Source: Halisarca cf. caerulea (taxonomy: Eukaryota; Porifera; Demospongiae; Chondrillida; Halisarcidae). From it: a stretch of 64,000 nucleotides of DNA. Within the stretch, counting starts at the first letter, position 1. Each line of letters opens with the position of its first letter. Location of the stretch: the NCBI GenBank assembly GCA_963170055.1, contig CAUJGJ010000258.1:3569001-3633000 (forward strand), given 5' to 3'. Position numbers and translations under genes: made by a program. Positions 39,699-54,000 of the stretch are shown here, in pieces. Below the pieces are notes generated by a model. The model did no database searches and had not been told where the DNA came from. It saw nothing but the letters and a program-made list of their open reading frames with translations.

Positions 39699-42600
39699 GT
39701 GTGCACAGGGAATGTGCATGGTGCTAGTGCCAAATTTTGGTCTTAGAACCACCATATTCAACACTACACAAAAACGCCCACAGCAATTCAGAAACTTCAA
39801 ACGTGTGTACTGGGAATGTGCATGGTGCTAGTGCCAAATTTTGGTCTTAGAACCACCATATCCAACACTACACAAATACACCCACAGCAATTCAGAAACT
39901 TCACGTGTGCCCAATGGGAATGTGCGTGGGGCTATTGCCAAATATTGGTTTTAGAACCACCATATTAAACACTACACAAATATGCCCACAGACACTTCAG
40001 AAACTTCATGTGTGTGCACAGGGAATGTGCGAGGTGCTAATACCAAATATTGGTCTCAGAACCACCATATCGAACACTAAACAAAAAAACCCACAGCACT
40101 TCAGAAACTTTATGTGTGTGCACTGGGAATGTGCATGGTGCTAGTGCCAAATATTGGTCTTAGAACCATCATATCCAACAATACACAAATACACCCACAG
40201 CAATTCAGAAACTTCATGTGTGTGCACAGGGAATGTGCATGGTGCTAGTGACAAATTTTGGTCTTAGAAGCACTATATCCAAAACTACCCAATTACACCC
40301 ACAGACACTTCAAAAACTTCATGTGTGTGCACAGGGAATGTGCATGGTGCTAGTACCAAATTTTGCTCTTAGAACCACCATATTCAACACTACACAAAAA
40401 CGCCCACAGCACGTCAGAAACTTCATGCGTGTGTACTGGGAAGGTGCATGGTGCTAGTACCAAATAATGGTCTTAGAACCACCATATAAAACACTACACA
40501 ACAACACCCACAGCAATTCAGAAACTTCACTTGTGCCCAATGGGAATGTGCGTGGTGCTATTGCCAAATATTGGTTTTAGAACCACCATATTAAACACTA
40601 CTCAAATATGCCCACAGCACTTTAGAAACTTCATGTGTGTCCACTGGGAATGTGCGAGGTGCTTGTACCAAATATTGGTCTCAGAACCACCATATCCAAC
40701 ACTACACAAATACACCCACAGTATTTCAGAAACTTCATGTGTGTCCATTGGGATTGAGCGTGGTGCTATTGCCAAATATTGGTATTAGCACCAGCATATT
40801 CAACACTACACAAATACGCCCACAGCAGTTCAGAAACTTCCTGTGTGTGAACAGGGAATGTGCATGGTGCTAGTGCCAAATTTTGGTCTTTGAACCACCA
40901 TATCCAAAACTACACAAATACACCCACAGACACTTCAGAAACTTCATGTGTGTGTACAGGGAATGTGCATGGTGCTAGTGACAAATTTTGGTCTTAGAAC
41001 CACCATATAAAACACTACACAAATACGCCCACAGTTGTGCAGAAACTTAATGTGCTTCCACTAGGAATGTGCATGGTGCTAATGCCAAATATTTGTATTA
41101 GCACCAGCATATCCAATAGTACAAAAAACGCCCACAGCACTTCAGAAACTTCATCTGTGTGCACAGGGAATGAGCATGATGCTAGTGCCAAATTTTGGTC
41201 TTAGAACCACCATATTCAACACTACACAACAACACCCACAGCAATTCAGAAACTTCACTTGTGCCCAATGGGAATGTGCGTGGTGCTATTGCCAAATATT
41301 GGTTTTAGAACCACCATATTAAACACTACTCAAATATGCCCACAGCACTTTAGAAACTTCATGTGTGTCCACTGGGAATGTGCGAGGTGCTTGTACCAAA
41401 TATTGGTCTCAGAACCACCATATCGAACACTACACGAAAACACTCACAGCACTTCAAAAACTTTATGCGTGAGCACTGGGAATGTGCATGGTGCTAGTGT
41501 CAAATATTGGTCTTAGAACCACCATATCCAACAATACACAAATAAAACCACAGCAATTCAGAAACTTCATGTGTGTCTACTGAGCATTTGCGTGGTGCTA
41601 GTATCAAATATTGGTCTCAGAACCACCATATCGAACACTACACGAAAACACCCACAGCACTTCAGAAACTTTATGCGTGAGCACTGGGAATGTGCATGGT
41701 GCTAGTGTCAAATATTGGTCTTAGAACCACCATATCCAACAATACACAAATAAAACCACAGCAATTCAGAAACTTCATGTGTGTTCACAGGGAATGTGCA
41801 TGGTGCTAGTGCCAAATTTTGGTCTTAGAACTACCATATTCAACACTACACAACAACACCCACAGCAATTCAGAAACTTCACATGTGCCCAATGGGAATG
41901 TGCATGGTGCTAGTACCAAATATTGGTATTAGCACCAGCATAATTCAACACTAAACAAATACGCCCACAGCAGTTCAGAAAACTTCACGTGTGCCCACTG
42001 AGAATGTGCGTGGTGCTAGTGCCCAATTTTTGTCTTAGAACCATCATATCCAACACTACACAAATACGCCCACAGCAGTGAAGAAACTTAATGTGCTTCC
42101 TCTAGGAATGTGCATGGTGCTAATGCCAAATATTTGTATTAGCACCAGCATATCCAATAGTATAAAAAAACGCACACAGCACTTCAGAAATTTCATGCGT
42201 GTGAACAGGGAATGTGCATGGTGCTAGTGCCAAATTTTGGTCTTAGAACCACCATATCCAAAACTACACAAATACACTCACAGACACTTCAGAAACTTCA
42301 TGTGTGTGCACAGGGAATGTGCATGGTGCTAGTGCAAATTTTGGTCTTAGAACCACCATATTCAACACTACACAAAAACGCCCACAGCTCTTCAGAAACT
42401 TCAAACGTGTGTACTGGGAATGTGCATGGTGCTAGTGCCAAATTTTGGTCTTAGAACCACCATATTCAACACTACACAAAAACGCCCACAGCACGTCAGA
42501 AACTTCATGCGTGTGTACTGGGAAGGTGCATGGTGCTAGTACAAAATATTGGTCTTAGAACCACCATATCAAACACTACACAAATACGCCCACAGCAGAG

Positions 42601-43440
42601 CAGAAACTTAATGTGCTTCCTCTAGGAATGTGCATGGTGCTAATGCCAAATATTTGTATTAGCACCAGCATATCCAATAGTAAAAAAAAACGCCCACAGC
42701 AGTTCAGAAGTTTCATGTGTGTGCACAGGGAATGTGCATGGTGCTAGTGCCAAATTTTGGTCTTAGAACCACCATATCCTACACTACACAAATACACCCA
42801 CAGACACTTCAGAAACTTCATGTGTGTCCACTGAGCATGTGCGTGGTGCTAGTGCCAAATATTGGTCTTAGAACTTCTATATCAAACACTACACAAATAC
42901 GCCCACAGCACTTCAGAAACTTCATGCGTATGCACTGCGAATGTGCATGGTGCTAGTGACAAATTTTGGTCTTAGAACCACCATATCCAAAACTACACAA
43001 ACATGCCCACAGCAGCGCAGAAACTTAATGTGCTTCCTCTAGGAATGTGCATGGTGCTAATGCCAAATATATTTATTAGCACCAGCATATCCAATAGTAC
43101 AAAAAAACGCCCACAGCACTTCAGAAATTTCATGTGTGTGCACATGGAATTCGCATGGTGCTAGTGCCAAATTTTGGTCTTAGAACCACCATATCCTACA
43201 CTACACAAATACACCCACAGACACTTCAGAAACTTCATGTGTATCCACTGACAATATGCGTGGTGCTAGTACCAAATATTGGCCTGGGAACCACAATATC
43301 CAACACTACTCAAATACGCCCACAGCACTTCAGAAACTTCATGTGTGTCCGCTGAGAATGTACATGGTGCTAGTGCCAAATATTGGTCTTAGAACCACCA
43401 TATCCAACACTACAAAAATACGCCCACAACACTTCAGAAA

Positions 43441-43860
43441 CTTCCTGTGTGTCCACTAGGAATGTGCGTTGTGCTAGTGCCAAAAATTGGTCTAATCACT
43501 AGCATGTTCAACCTTACACAAATACGCCCACAGCACTTCAGAATCTTCATGTGTATCCACTGACAATGTGCGTGGTGCTAGTACTAAATATTGGTCTTAG
43601 AACCACCATATCCAACACTACACAAATACGCCCACAACACTTCAGAAACTTCCTGTGTGTCCACTAGGAATGTGCGTTGTGCTAGTGCCAAAAATTGGTC
43701 TAATCACTAGCATGTTCAACCTTACACAAATACGCCCACAGCACTTCAGAATCTTCATGTGTATCCACTGACAATGTGCGTGGTGCTAGTACTAAATATT
43801 GGTCTTAGAACCACCACATCCAACACTACACAAATACGCCCACAGTACTTTAGCAACTTC
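43441..43860 (+). repeat. Local 2-monomer (208-bp) duplication in family B
   Basis: The monomer pair that contains CTTCCTGTGT and CAAAAATTGG recurs exactly 208 bp later (43441 and 43649). Confidence 0.85.
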
Positions 43861-44579
43861 ATGTGTGTCCACTGACAATGTGCGTGGTGCTAGTACCAAA
43901 AATTGGTCTTAGAACCCCCATATCAAACACTACACAAATACGCCCACAGTACTTTAGAAACTTCATGCGTGTGCACTGGGAATGTGCATGGTGCTAGTGC
44001 CAAATTTTGGTCTTAGAACCACCATATCCAACACTACACAAATACACCAACAGCAATTCAGACAATTCATGTGTGTCCACTGGGAATGTGCGTGGTGCTA
44101 GTGCATAATATTGGTCTTAGAACCACCACATCCAATACTACACAAATACAGCCACAGCACTACAGAAACTTCATGCGTGTGCACTGGGAATGTGCATGGT
44201 GCTAGTGCCAAATGTTGGTCTTAGAACTACCATATCCAACACTACACAAATACACCCACAGCACTTCATAAACTTCATGTGTGTCCACTGGGAATATACG
44301 TGGTGCTAGTGCCCAATGTTGATCTAATCACCAGCATAATATTATGCAACACTACACAAATACGCCCATAGAAGTTCAGAAACTTCATGTGTATCCAGTG
44401 GCAATAATCGTGGTGCTAGTACCAAATATTAGTCTGAGAACCACCATACCCAACACTATACAGATACACCCATATGTCTTCAGATACCTCATGTGTGTCC
44501 ACTAGGAATGTGCGTGGTACTAGTGCCAAATATTTGTATTAGCACCAGCATATCCAATAGTACACAAAAACGCCCACAG

Positions 44580-46640
44580 CACTTCAAAAACTTCCTGCAT
44601 GTGAACTGGGAGTGTGCATGGTGCTAGTGCCAAATTTTGGTCTTAGAACCACCATATGCAACACTACACAAATACACCCACAGCAATTCAGAAACTTCAT
44701 GTGTGTCCACTAAGAATGTGTGTGGTGGTAGTACCAAATATTGGTATTAGCACCAGCATATTCAACAATACACAAATACGCCCACAGCAGTTCAGAAACT
44801 TCATGTGTGTCCGCTGAGAATGCGCATGGTGCTAGTGCCAAATTTTGGTCTAAGAACCACCATATTCAACGCTACACAAAAACGCCCACAGACACTTCAC
44901 AAACTTCATGTGTGTGCACAGGGAATGTGCATGGTGCTAGTGCCAAATTTCGGTCTTAGCACCACCATATCCAACACTACACAAATACGCCCACAGCACT
45001 TCAGAAACTTCATTCGTGTGCACTGGGAATGTGCATGGTGCTAGTTCCAAATATTGGTATTAGCACCAGCATATTCAACCCTACACAAATACACCCACAG
45101 CAATTCAGAAACTACATGTGTGTCCACTGGGAATGTGAGTGGTGCTTATGACTATTGATTGATTTTAGAACCACCATATCCAACACTACACAACTATGCC
45201 CACAGCACTACAGAAACATAATGTGCTTCCACTGGGATTGTGCGTGGTGCTAATGCCAAATATTTGTATTAGCACCAGCATATCCAATAGTAGACAAAAA
45301 CGCCCACAGCACTCCAGAATCTTCATGCATGTACACCGAGAATGTGCATGGTGCTATTGCCAAATATTGGTTTTAGACCAACCATATTCAACACTACACA
45401 AATATGCCCACAGCACTTCATGAACTTCATGTGTGTACACTGACAATGTGCGTGGTGCTAGTGCCAAATATTGGTCTTAGAACCACCATATCCTACACGA
45501 CACAAATACACCCACAGATATACAGAAACTTCATGTGTGTCCACTGGGAATGTGCGTGGTGCTATTGTCAAATATTGGTATTAGCACCAGCATATTCAAC
45601 ACTACACAAAAACGCCCACAGCACTTCAAAAATTTCATGCGTGTGCACTGGGAATGTGCATGGTGCTAGTGCCAAATTTTGGTCTTAGAAACACCATATC
45701 TAACACTACACAAATACACCCGCAACAATTCAGAAACTTCATGTGTGTCCACTGGGAATGTGCGTGTTGCTAATGCCAAATATTAGTATTAGCACCAGCA
45801 TATCAAATGGTAGACAAAAACGCCCACAGCACTTCAGAATCTTCATGCGTGTCCACTGAGAATGTGCATGGTGCTATTGCCAAATATTGGTTTTAGAACC
45901 ACCATATTCAACACTACACAAATATGCCCACAGCACTTCAGAAACTTCATGTGTGTACACTGAGAATGTGCGTGGTGCTAGTGCCAAATATTGGTCTTAT
46001 AACCACCAGATATAACAGTACACAAAAACGCCCACAGCCCTTCAAAAACTTCATGCGTGTGCACTGGGAATGTGCATGGTATTAGTGCCAAATTTTGGTA
46101 TTAGAACCACCATATCCAACACTACAAAAATACGCCCACAGCACTTCAGAAACTGAATGTGCATCCGCTAGGAATGTGCATGGTGCTAATACCAAATATT
46201 TGTATTAGCACCAGCATATCCAATAGTACACAAATACGCCCACAGCACTTCAGAAACTTCCTGCATGTGAACTGGGAATGTGCATGGTGCTAGTGCCAAA
46301 TTTTGGTCTTAGAACCACCATATGCAACACTACACAAATACACCCACAGCAATTCAGAAACTTCATGTGTGTCCACTAAGAATGTGTGTAGTGCTAGTAC
46401 CAAATATTGGAATAAGCACCAGCATATTCAACAATACACAAATACGCCCACAGCAGTTCAGAAACTTCATGTGTGTCCGCTGAGAATGCGCATGGTGCTA
46501 GTACCAAATTTTGGTCTAAGAACCACCATATCCAACGCTACACAAAAACGCCCACAAGCATTTCACAAACTTCATGTGTGTGCACAGGGAATGTGCATGG
46601 TGCTAGTGCCAAATTTCGGTCTTAGCACCACCATATCCAA
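44580..46640 (+). repeat. 16-monomer duplication in family B (offset 1,666 bp)
   Basis: Three private variants share an offset of 1,666 bp (16 x 104 plus 2): CTTCCTGCAT at 44591 and 46257, CCGCTGAGAA at 44811 and 46477, and TGCCAAATTTCGG at 44941 and 46607. A related, looser copy relation at about 2.3-2.4 kb links 45.1-46.1 kb to 47.4-48.2 kb. Confidence 0.82.
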
Positions 46641-49600
46641 CAGTACACAAAAACGCCCACAGCACTTGAAAAACTTTATGTGTGTCCACTGAGAATGTGC
46701 GTGGTGCTAGTGCCAAATATAGGTCTTAGAACCACCATATCCAACACTACAAAAATATGCCCACAGCAGTTCAGAAACTGAATATGCATCCGCTAGGAAT
46801 GTGCATGGTGCTAATACCAAATATTTGTATTAGCACCAGCATATCCAATAGTACACAAAAACGCCCACAGCACTTCAGAAACTTCATGCGTGTGCACTGG
46901 GAATGTGCATGGTGCTAGTGCCAAATTTTGGTCTTAGAACCACCATATGCAACACTACACAAATACACCCACAGCAATTAAGAAACTTCATGTGTGCCCA
47001 CTGGGAATATGCGTGGTGCTATTGCTAAATATTGGTTTTAGAACCACAATATCCAACAATACACACAAGTACGCCCACAGAACTTCAGAAACTTCATGCG
47101 TGTGCACTGGGAATGTGCAGAGTCCTAGTTCCAAATTTTGGTTTTAGAACCACCATATCCAACACTACACAAGTACACCCACAGCAATTCAGAAACTTCA
47201 TGTGTGTCCACTGGGAATGTGCGTGGTACTATTGCCAAATATTGGTATTAGCACCAGCATATTCAACACTACATAAATACGCCCACAGCACTGCAGAAAC
47301 TTCATGTGTGTCCACTGAGAATGTGCGTGGTGCTATTGCTAAATATTGGTATTAGCACCAGCATATTCAACCCTACACAAACACACCCACAGGAATTCAG
47401 AAACTTCATGTGTGTCCACTGGGAATGTGAGTGGTGCTTATGCCTATTGATTGATTTTAGAACCACCATATCCAACACTACACAACTATGCCCACAGCAC
47501 TACAGAAACTTAATGTGCTTCCACTGGGATTGTGCGTGGTGATAATGCCAAATATTTGTATTAGCACCAGCATATCCAATAGTAGACCAAAACGCCCACT
47601 GCACTTCAGAATCTTCATGCATGTACACTGAGAATGTGCATGGTGCTATTGCCAAATATTGGTTTTAGAACCACCATATTCAACACTACACAAATATGCC
47701 CTCAGCACTTCATAAACTTCATGTGTGTACACTGACAATGTGCGTGGTGCTAGTGCCAAATATTGGTCTTAGAACCACCAGATGCAACAGTACAAAGAAA
47801 CGCCCACAGCACTTCAGAAACTTCATGCGTGTGCACTGGGAATGTTCATGGTGCTAGTGCCAAATTTTGGTCTTAGAACCACCATATCCTACACGACACA
47901 AATACACCCACAGATATACAGAAACTTCATGTGTGACCACTGGGAATGTGCGTGGTGCTATTGTCAAATATTGGTATTAGCACCAGCATATTCGACACTA
48001 CACAAAAACGCCCACAGCACTTCAGAATCTTCATGCGTGTCCACTGAGAATGTACATGGTGCTATTGCCAAATATTGGTTTTAGAACCACCATATTCAAC
48101 ACTACACAAATATGCCCACAGCACTTCAGAAACTTCATGTGTGTACACTGAGAATGTGCGTGGTGCTAGTGCCAAATATTGGTCTTAGAGCCACCAGATC
48201 CAACAGTACACAAAAACGCCCACAGCCCTTCAAAAACTTCATGCGTGTGCACTGGGAATGTGCATGGTGCTAGTGCCAAATTTTGGTCTTATCACCACCA
48301 TATCCTACACTACACAAATACACCCACAGATATACAGAAACTTTGTGTGTCCACTGGGAATGTGCGTGGTGCTAGTGCCAAATATTGGGCTAATAACCAG
48401 CATTTTCAACAGTACCCAAAAACGACTACAGTAATTCAGAAACTTCTTGTGTGTCCACTGAGAATGTGCGTGGTGCTAGTGCCAAATATTTGTATTGGCA
48501 CCACCATATCCAATAGTAAACAAAAACGCCCACAGCAGTTCAGAAACTTCATGCGTGTGCACTGGGAATGTGCATGGTGCTAGTTCCAAATATTGGTCTC
48601 AGAACCATCATATCCAACACTGCACAGATACACCCACAGCTCTTCAGATACTTCATGTGTGTCCACTGGGAATGTGCTTAGTGCTATTGCCAAATATTGG
48701 CATTAGCACCAGCATATCCAACACTACACAAATACGCCCACAGAACTTCATAAACTTCATGCGTGTGCACTGGGAATGTGCGTGGTGCTAATCCCAAATA
48801 TTGGTCTTAGAAACACCATATCCAACAGTACACAAATATGCCAACAACACTACAGAAACTTAATTTGCTTGCACTGAAAATGTGCGTGGTGCTAATGCCA
48901 AATATTTGTATTAGCATCAACACTTCCAATAGTACACAAAAACGCCCACAGCTCTTCAGAATCTTCATGCGTATGCACTGGGAATGTACATGGTGCTACT
49001 GCTAAATTTTGGTATTAGAACCACCATATCCAACACTACACAAATACACCCACAGCACTTCAGAAACTTCATGTGTGTGTACTGGGAATGTGCATGGTGC
49101 TAGTGCCAAATTTTGGTCTTAGAACCACCATATCCAATACTACACAAATACACCCACAGCAATTCAGAAACTTCAAGTGTGTCCACTGGGAATGTGCATG
49201 GTGCTAGTGCCAAATTTCGTTATTAGCACCAGCATGTTCAACACTACACAAATACGCCCGCAGCAGATCAGAAACTTCATGTGTGTCCAATAAGAATGTG
49301 CGTGGTTAGTGCCAAACATTGGTTTTAGAACCACCATATTTAACACTACACAAATATGCCCACAGCAATTCAGAAACTTCATGTGTGTCCACTGGGAATG
49401 TGCGTGGTGCTAGTGCCAAAGTTTGGTCTTAGAACCACCATATTCAACAGTACACAAATATGCCCACAGCACTACAGAAACTTAATGTGCTTGCAGTGGG
49501 AATGTGCGTAGTGCTAATTCTAAATATTTGTATTAGCATCAGCATTTCCAATAGTACACAAAAACGCTCACAGCTCTTTAGAAACTTCATGCGTGTGCAC

Positions 49601-52244
49601 TGTGAATGTGCATGGTGCTAGTGCCAAATATTGGTCTTAGAACCACCATATCCGATACTACACAAATACACCCACAGCAATTCAGAAACTTCATGTGTGT
49701 CCACTGGGAATGTGCATGGTGCTAGTGCCAAATTTCGTTATTAGCACCAGCATGTTCAACACTACACAAATACGCCCGCAGCAGTTCAGAAACTTCATCT
49801 GTGTCCAATAAGAATGTGCGTGGTTAGTGCCAAATATTGGTTTTAGAACCACCATGTTTAACACTACACAAATATGCCCACAGCAATTCAGAAACTTTAT
49901 GTGTGTCCACTGGAAATGTGCGAGGTGCTACTACAAAATATTGGTCTCAAAACCACCATATCCAACACTACACAAATACACCCACAGCAATTCAGAAACT
50001 TCATGCGTATGCACTGGGAATGTGCATGGTGCTAGTGCCAAATATTGATCTAATCACCAGCATATTCAACACTATACAAATACGCCCACAGCACTTCAGA
50101 AACTTCATGCGTGTGCACTGGGAATGTGCATGGTGCTAGTGCCAAATTTTGGTATTAGCACCAGTATATTCAACACTACACAACTACGCCCACAGCACTT
50201 CAGAAACTTCATGTGTGTCCACTGAGAATGTGCGTGGTGCTATTGCCAAATATTGGTGTTAGAACCACCATATCCAACACTACACAAATACGCCCACACC
50301 ACTTCAGAAACTTCATGCGTGTGCACTGGGAATGTGCATGGTGCTAGTGCCAAATATTGGTCTTAGAACCACCATATCCAACACTACACAAATACGCCCA
50401 CAGCACTTCAGAAACTTCGTGTGTGTGCACTGGGAATGTGCATGGTGCTAGTGCCAAATAATGATCTAATCACCAGGATATTCAACTCTACACAAATACG
50501 CCCACAGCACTTCAGAAACTTCATGTGTTTTCCCTGTGAATGTGCGTGGTGCTAGTACCAAATATTGGTCTAAGAAACAATATAACCAACAGTACACAAA
50601 TATGCCCATAGCACTACAGAAACTTAATGTGCTTCCATTGGGAATGTGCGTGGTGCTAATGCCAAATATTTGTATTAGCATCAGCATTTCCAATAGTACA
50701 CAAAAACGCTCACAGCTCTTCAGAAACTTCATGCGTGTGCACTGGGAATGTGCATGGTGCTAGTGCCAAATACTGGTCTTAGAACCACCATATCCAACAC
50801 TACATAAATACACCCACAGGAATTCAGAAACTTCATGCGTGTGCAATGGGAATATGCATGGTGCTATTGCCAAATTTTGGTCTTAGAACCACCATATCCA
50901 ACACTACACAAATACACCCACAGCAATTCAGAAACTTCATGTGTGTCCACTGGGAATGTGCATGGTGCTAATGCTAAATATTGGTCTTAGAACCACTATA
51001 TTCAACACTACACAAATATGCCCACAGCAGTTCAGAAACTTCATGTGTATCCACTGAAAATATGCATGGTTCTAGTACCAAATATTGGTCTGAGAACCAC
51101 CATATCTAATACTACACAGATACACTCAGAGCTCTTCTGATACCTCATGTGTGTCCATTGGGAATGTGCGTGATGCTAGTGCGAAATATTGGGCTAATAA
51201 CCAGCATATTCAACAGTACACAAACACGCCCACAGTAATTCAGAAACTTCATGTGTGTCCACTGAGAATGTGCGTGGTGCTAGTGCCAAATATTGGTCTT
51301 AGAACCACCATATCCAACACTACACAAATATGCCCACAGCACTACAGAAACTTAATGTGCTTCCACTAGGAATGTGCGTGGTGCTAGTGCCAAATATTTG
51401 TATTGGCACCAGCATATCCAATAGTACACAAAAACGCTCACAGCTCTTCAGAAACTTCATGCGTGTGCACTGTGAATGTTCATGGTGCAAGTGCCAAATA
51501 TTGGTCTTAGAACCACCATATCCAACACTACACAAACACGCCCACAGCACTTCAGAAACTTCATGCGTGTGCACTGGGAATGTGCATGTTGCTAGTGCCA
51601 AATTTTGGTCTAATCACCAGCATATTCAACACTACAAAAATACACCCACAGCAATTCAAAAACTTCATGTATGTCCACTGGGAATGTGCGTGGTGCTAGT
51701 GCCTAAAATTGGTCTTAGAACCACCATATCCAACATGAGACAAATATGCCCACAGCACTACAGAAACTTAATGTGTGTCCACTGGGAATGTGCGTGGTGC
51801 TAGTGCCAAATATTTGTATTAGCACCAGCATATCCAATAGTACACGATAACGCCCACAGCACTTCAGAAACTTCATGCGTGTGCACTGGGAATGTGCATG
51901 GTGCTAGTGTGAAATTTTGGTCTTAGAACCACCATATCCAACACTACACAAATACCCCCACAGCAATTGAGAAACTTCATGTGTGTCCACTGGGAATGTG
52001 CGTGGTGCTATTGCCAAATATTGGTTTTAGAACCACCATATTCAACACTACACAAATTAGCCCACATCATTTTAGAAACTGCATGTGTGTCCACCGGTAA
52101 TGTGCGTGGTGCTAATGCGAAATATTTCTATTAGCATCAGCATTTCCAATAGTACACAAAAACGCTCACAGCTCTTCAGAAACTTCATGCGTGTGCACTG
52201 GGAATGTGCATGGTGCTAGTGCCAAAGTTTGGTATTAGCACCAG

Positions 52245-52713
52245 CAGGGGCGGCGGAACTGGTCCGGCTGGTCCGGTTTTGGCCTGACCACTTTTAAGAC
52301 AGAAGACAAATATTTTTATTTTTCATGTAGACAACTTTAAGACTGCCGGGTGTTGGTGTTGATATTACAAGGCATTTTTAATAATTATAGTGAAACAACA
52401 CTCACTTAACATCTGATCACAACAAATGTAGTAACCCCAGATGAAATTTGAATAAGTATGACTGATTCGTGAAAAGCGATACTGAGAAATTTAGAATTCC
52501 ATATTCGCAGCCCGCTGACGATATTGATACATACATTTAAATGTTGCATCATAACAGTATTGTTACATCATCATCCCAAAATGGATAAAATGGATTCCGG
52601 TTCGCGTTCTTCTATGGATTCCACAGTTCATTTTCTAGTATATGTACTTACTAGTTAGTATTATATTCTATAAGCATGGCCTGACCACTTTTCAAGTGCT
52701 TCCGCCGCCCCTG
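52245..52713. mobile_element. 469-bp hAT-like non-autonomous transposon
   Basis: CAGGGGCGGCGGAA at 52245-52258 and its exact reverse complement at 52700-52713 bound non-satellite sequence. CAGGG ends are typical of hAT elements. Target duplication is imperfect but recoverable: with ends set at AGGGG/CCCCT the 8-bp flanks are GCACCAGC and GAACCAGT, each one change from the satellite GCACCAGT. With ends at CAGGGG, AGCACCAG matches the right flank after a 2-bp loss. Inside, GGCCTGACCACTTTT occurs as a direct repeat near both ends (52281-52295, 52678-52692), and CTGGTCCGG is tandemly doubled after the left end. There is no transposase; the 86-codon frame at 52642-52902 crosses the border and is not a gene. 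Confidence 0.85.
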
Positions 52714-54000
52714 AACCAGTATATTCAACACTACACAAATACGCCCACAGCACTTCAGAAACTTCATATGTGTCCACTGAGAATGTGCGTGGTGCTAGTG
52801 CCAAACATTGGTCTTAGAACCACCATATCCAACACTACACAAATACGCCCACAGCACTTCATAAACTTCATGCGTGTGCACTGGCAATGTGCATGGTGCT
52901 AGTGCCAAATATTGGTATTAGCACCAGCATATTCAACCCTACACAAATACACCCACAGCAACCCAGAAACTTCATGTGTGTCCACTGGGAAGGTGAGTGG
53001 TGCTAGTTCCAAATATTGGTTTTAGAACCACCATATCCAACAATACACAAATACACCCACAGCACTTCAGAAACTTCATGCGTGTGCACTGGGAATGTGC
53101 ATGGTGCTAGTACGAAATTTTGGTCTTAGAACCACCATATCCAACACTACACAAGTACACCCACAGCAGTTCAGAAACTTAATTAGCTTCCACTAGGAAT
53201 GTGCGTGGTGCTCATGCCAAATATTTGTATAAGCACCAGCATATCCAATAGTACACAAAAACGCCCACAGCAATTCAGAAACTTCATGTGTGCAAAATTT
53301 TGGTCTTAGAACCACCATATCCAACACTACACAAGTACACCCACAGCAATTCAGAAACTTTATGTGTGTCCACTGGGAATGTGCGAGGTGCTAGTACCAA
53401 ATATTGGTATTAGACCAAGCATATTCAACACTACACAAATACGCCCACAGCACTGCAGAAACTTCATGTGTGTCCACTGAGAATGTGTGTGGTGCTATTG
53501 CCAAATATTGGTCTTAGAACCACCATATCCAACACTACACAAATACGCCCACAGCACTACAGAAACTTCATACGTGTGCACTGGGAATGTGCATGGTGCT
53601 AGTGGAAAATATTGGTATTAGCACCAGCATATTCAACACTACACAAATACGCCCACAGCACTGCAGAAACTTCATGTGTGTCCACTGAGAATGTGTGTGG
53701 TGCTAGTGCCAAATATTGGTCTTAGAACCACCATATCCAACACTACACAAATACGCCCACAGCACTACAGAAACTTCATACGTGTGCACTGGGAATGTGC
53801 ATGGTGCTAGTGGAAAATATTGGTATTAGCACCAGCATATTCAACACTACACAAATACACCCACAGCAATTCAGAAACTTCATGTATGTCCACTGGGAAT
53901 GTGCGTGGTACTAGTGCCTAATATTGGTCTTAGAACCACCATATCCAACATTAGACAAATATGCCCACAGCACTACAGAAACTTCATGTGTGTCCACTGT
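52714..54000 (+). repeat. 104-bp satellite array, family B, part 2
   Basis: Family B monomers resume in phase after the hAT-like element. A 2-monomer (208-bp) duplication is clear at 53461 and 53669. A shortened monomer lies near 53290, where about 33 bp between TGTGTG and CAAAATTTTGG are missing. Confidence 0.9.

Larger units (their letters stand above)
38808..52244 (+). repeat. 104-bp satellite array, family B (diverged), part 1
   Basis: Same length, phase and orientation as family A but with different diagnostics. TTGGTCTTAGAACCACCATA replaces TTGGTATTAGCACCAGCATA in many monomers, CAGCAATTCAG and AATACACCC are common, and B-type monomers have GTGTGCACTGGGAATGTGCA followed by TGG. A-like and B-like monomers are mixed, and point differences between neighbours are far more frequent than in 5470-38807. 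The array is interrupted by the element at 38970-39698. Open frames of up to 157 codons are satellite read-through, not genes. Confidence 0.93.

Noticed and set aside
39516..39800. 94-codon minus-strand frame crossing the right end of the 729-bp element
   Set aside because: It runs from satellite into the element through the terminal repeat and is a chance frame.
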